From Ruminococcaceae bacterium UBA2857 (GTDB taxonomy: Bacteria; Bacillota; Clostridia; Oscillospirales; Acutalibacteraceae), in assembly GCA_002350705.1 (NCBI GenBank), contig DEFH01000064.1:1-16219 (forward strand): a stretch of 16,219 bases of DNA, read 5' to 3'. The notes beneath the pieces were generated by a model that saw nothing but the letters and a program-made list of their open reading frames with translations, had not been told where the DNA came from and made no database searches. Position numbers and translations under genes: made by a program. This document shows, one piece after another, positions 15,619 through 16,219 of this stretch; positions within the stretch are counted from its first letter, which is position 1; every line of letters begins with the position of its first letter.

Positions 15619-16219
15619 TGCCAACGTCCTTTCCCAAATTGCAGGTATACACCCATTCCACCGTATCACCGTCTTTCAGCTTACAGTCCGAACAGCCATA
15701 GCTTAAAAATTCCCCGTTCACCTTGTACAGCCAGCCTGATGTGCTGCCGCAGTCAAACTCATAAATATTATTAATGCCTTCTATATAAGCTGTATTATAT
15801 ACAGGTGCCAATGTAAATTCAAACGGAATTCTATTTTCCATGCAGACTCGTTTCGTTACATCAAAAACACTTTCTCCTTTGTCAAATGACGCACTGACAG
15901 CCGTTAAAATCCGACCGTCCGAAGGTATCACAGACAATTTATTTTTTTTCACCTTGTCAAGATTGTTTAACAACGTCTGACATGATATGGAAACTGTACA
16001 CTTTGTCTGAATTTCCGAAACTTCTTCCAGGGATATTTTTGATATTTCTTCAATAGAGCTTTCCGCAACGGATATTTCCGAGACAATTTCCGATATTTCT
16101 TCGTCAGAACTTTCTGAGACAGATACTTCCGAAACAATTTCCGATACTTCTTCAACGGAACTTTCCGCCATTGTCACTTCCGAAACAATTTCCGGCACTT
16201 CTTCAACAGAGCTTTCAGA
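15599..16219 (-). CDS. DUF4430 surface protein, partial (N-terminus beyond the window)
   Basis: The last 206 residues of a gene entering from the right edge. The visible part starts with a Ser/Glu-rich repeated stalk. A domain of about 130 residues follows and ends GWLYKVNGEFLSYGCSDCKLKDGDTVEWVYTCNLGKDVG (split here only by description), the DUF4430 signature. DUF4430 is shared with the beta domain of transcobalamin and intrinsic factor and occurs in bacterial exported proteins. The frame is open to the window edge, so signal peptide and any upstream domains are not seen. It overlaps EcfT by 20 bases, so it likely binds the ligand at the surface for that transporter. Confidence 0.85.
   Translation of the reverse strand, partial: SESSVEEVPEIVSEVTMAESSVEEVSEIVSEVSVSESSDEEISEIVSEISVAESSIEEISKISLEEVSEIQTKCTVSISCQTLLNNLDKVKKNKLSVIPSDGRILTAVSASFDKGESVFDVTKRVCMENRIPFEFTLAPVYNTAYIEGINNIYEFDCGSTSGWLYKVNGEFLSYGCSDCKLKDGDTVEWVYTCNLGKDVGNEYKTE
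16016..16219 (-). repeat. Tandem 51-bp repeats coding an acidic stalk
   Basis: Four 17-residue units are visible: SESSVEEVPEIVSEVTM, AESSVEEVSEIVSEVSV, SESSDEEISEIVSEISV and a degenerate AESSIEEISKISLEEVS. The array runs off the window and may be longer. It forms an acidic spacer before the DUF4430 domain. Confidence 0.85.

Overview
The window reads as chromosome of a low-to-mid G+C Gram-positive gut-type Clostridia, most likely Oscillospiraceae/Ruminococcus-like. The basis is strong GGAGG/AGGTG ribosome binding sites, TTGACA-17-TATAAT promoters, ECF-type vitamin transporters, BspA-type leucine-rich repeat and DUF4430 surface proteins with Ser/Glu-rich linkers, and a DUF6440 protein. This placement is inference; there is no rRNA or marker gene here.

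Layout. (1) 1-1040, plus strand: a promoter, an FMN riboswitch with its own terminator, and the riboflavin transporter S component ribU. (2) 1044-2575, minus strand: an Xre-type regulator followed by a BspA-like LRR surface protein. The signal peptide of the LRR protein lies in a different frame from its body, which points to a single-base frameshift. (3) 2576-5996, plus strand: a compact NAD-salvage operon with its own promoter, a candidate operator and a terminator. It holds a nicotinamidase-like hydrolase, two proteins built from an unrecognised domain of about 100 residues (three copies in all), and nicotinate phosphoribosyltransferase. (4) 6000-8536, minus strand: SPFH/stomatin plus NfeD partners, a membrane-anchored EndoU-type nuclease with its own promoter, and a DUF6440 protein. 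(5) 8553-11969, minus strand: an isoprenylcysteine-methyltransferase-like membrane protein, the radical SAM protein YgiQ, a Spx/ArsC-like protein and an AT-rich four-helix membrane protein, closely packed or overlapping. (6) 12179-16219, minus strand: an ECF transporter operon running in from beyond the right edge, with a DUF4430 surface protein, EcfT, and one polypeptide fusing both EcfA ATPases to a membrane S component.

How it fits together. Several parts concern vitamin or cofactor supply: riboflavin uptake under FMN control, nicotinamide to nicotinate to nicotinate mononucleotide, and a dedicated ECF system. The DUF4430 partner, a domain shared with transcobalamin and intrinsic factor, suggests that this last system takes up a corrinoid. 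RibU is alone and would need a shared EcfAA'T module from elsewhere; the fused transporter carries its own S component.

Most worth following up are the duplicated unknown domain inside the NAD-salvage operon, the frameshifted signal peptide of the LRR protein, the DUF4430/EcfT/EcfA-A'-S operon, and the exported EndoU nuclease with no recognisable immunity gene.
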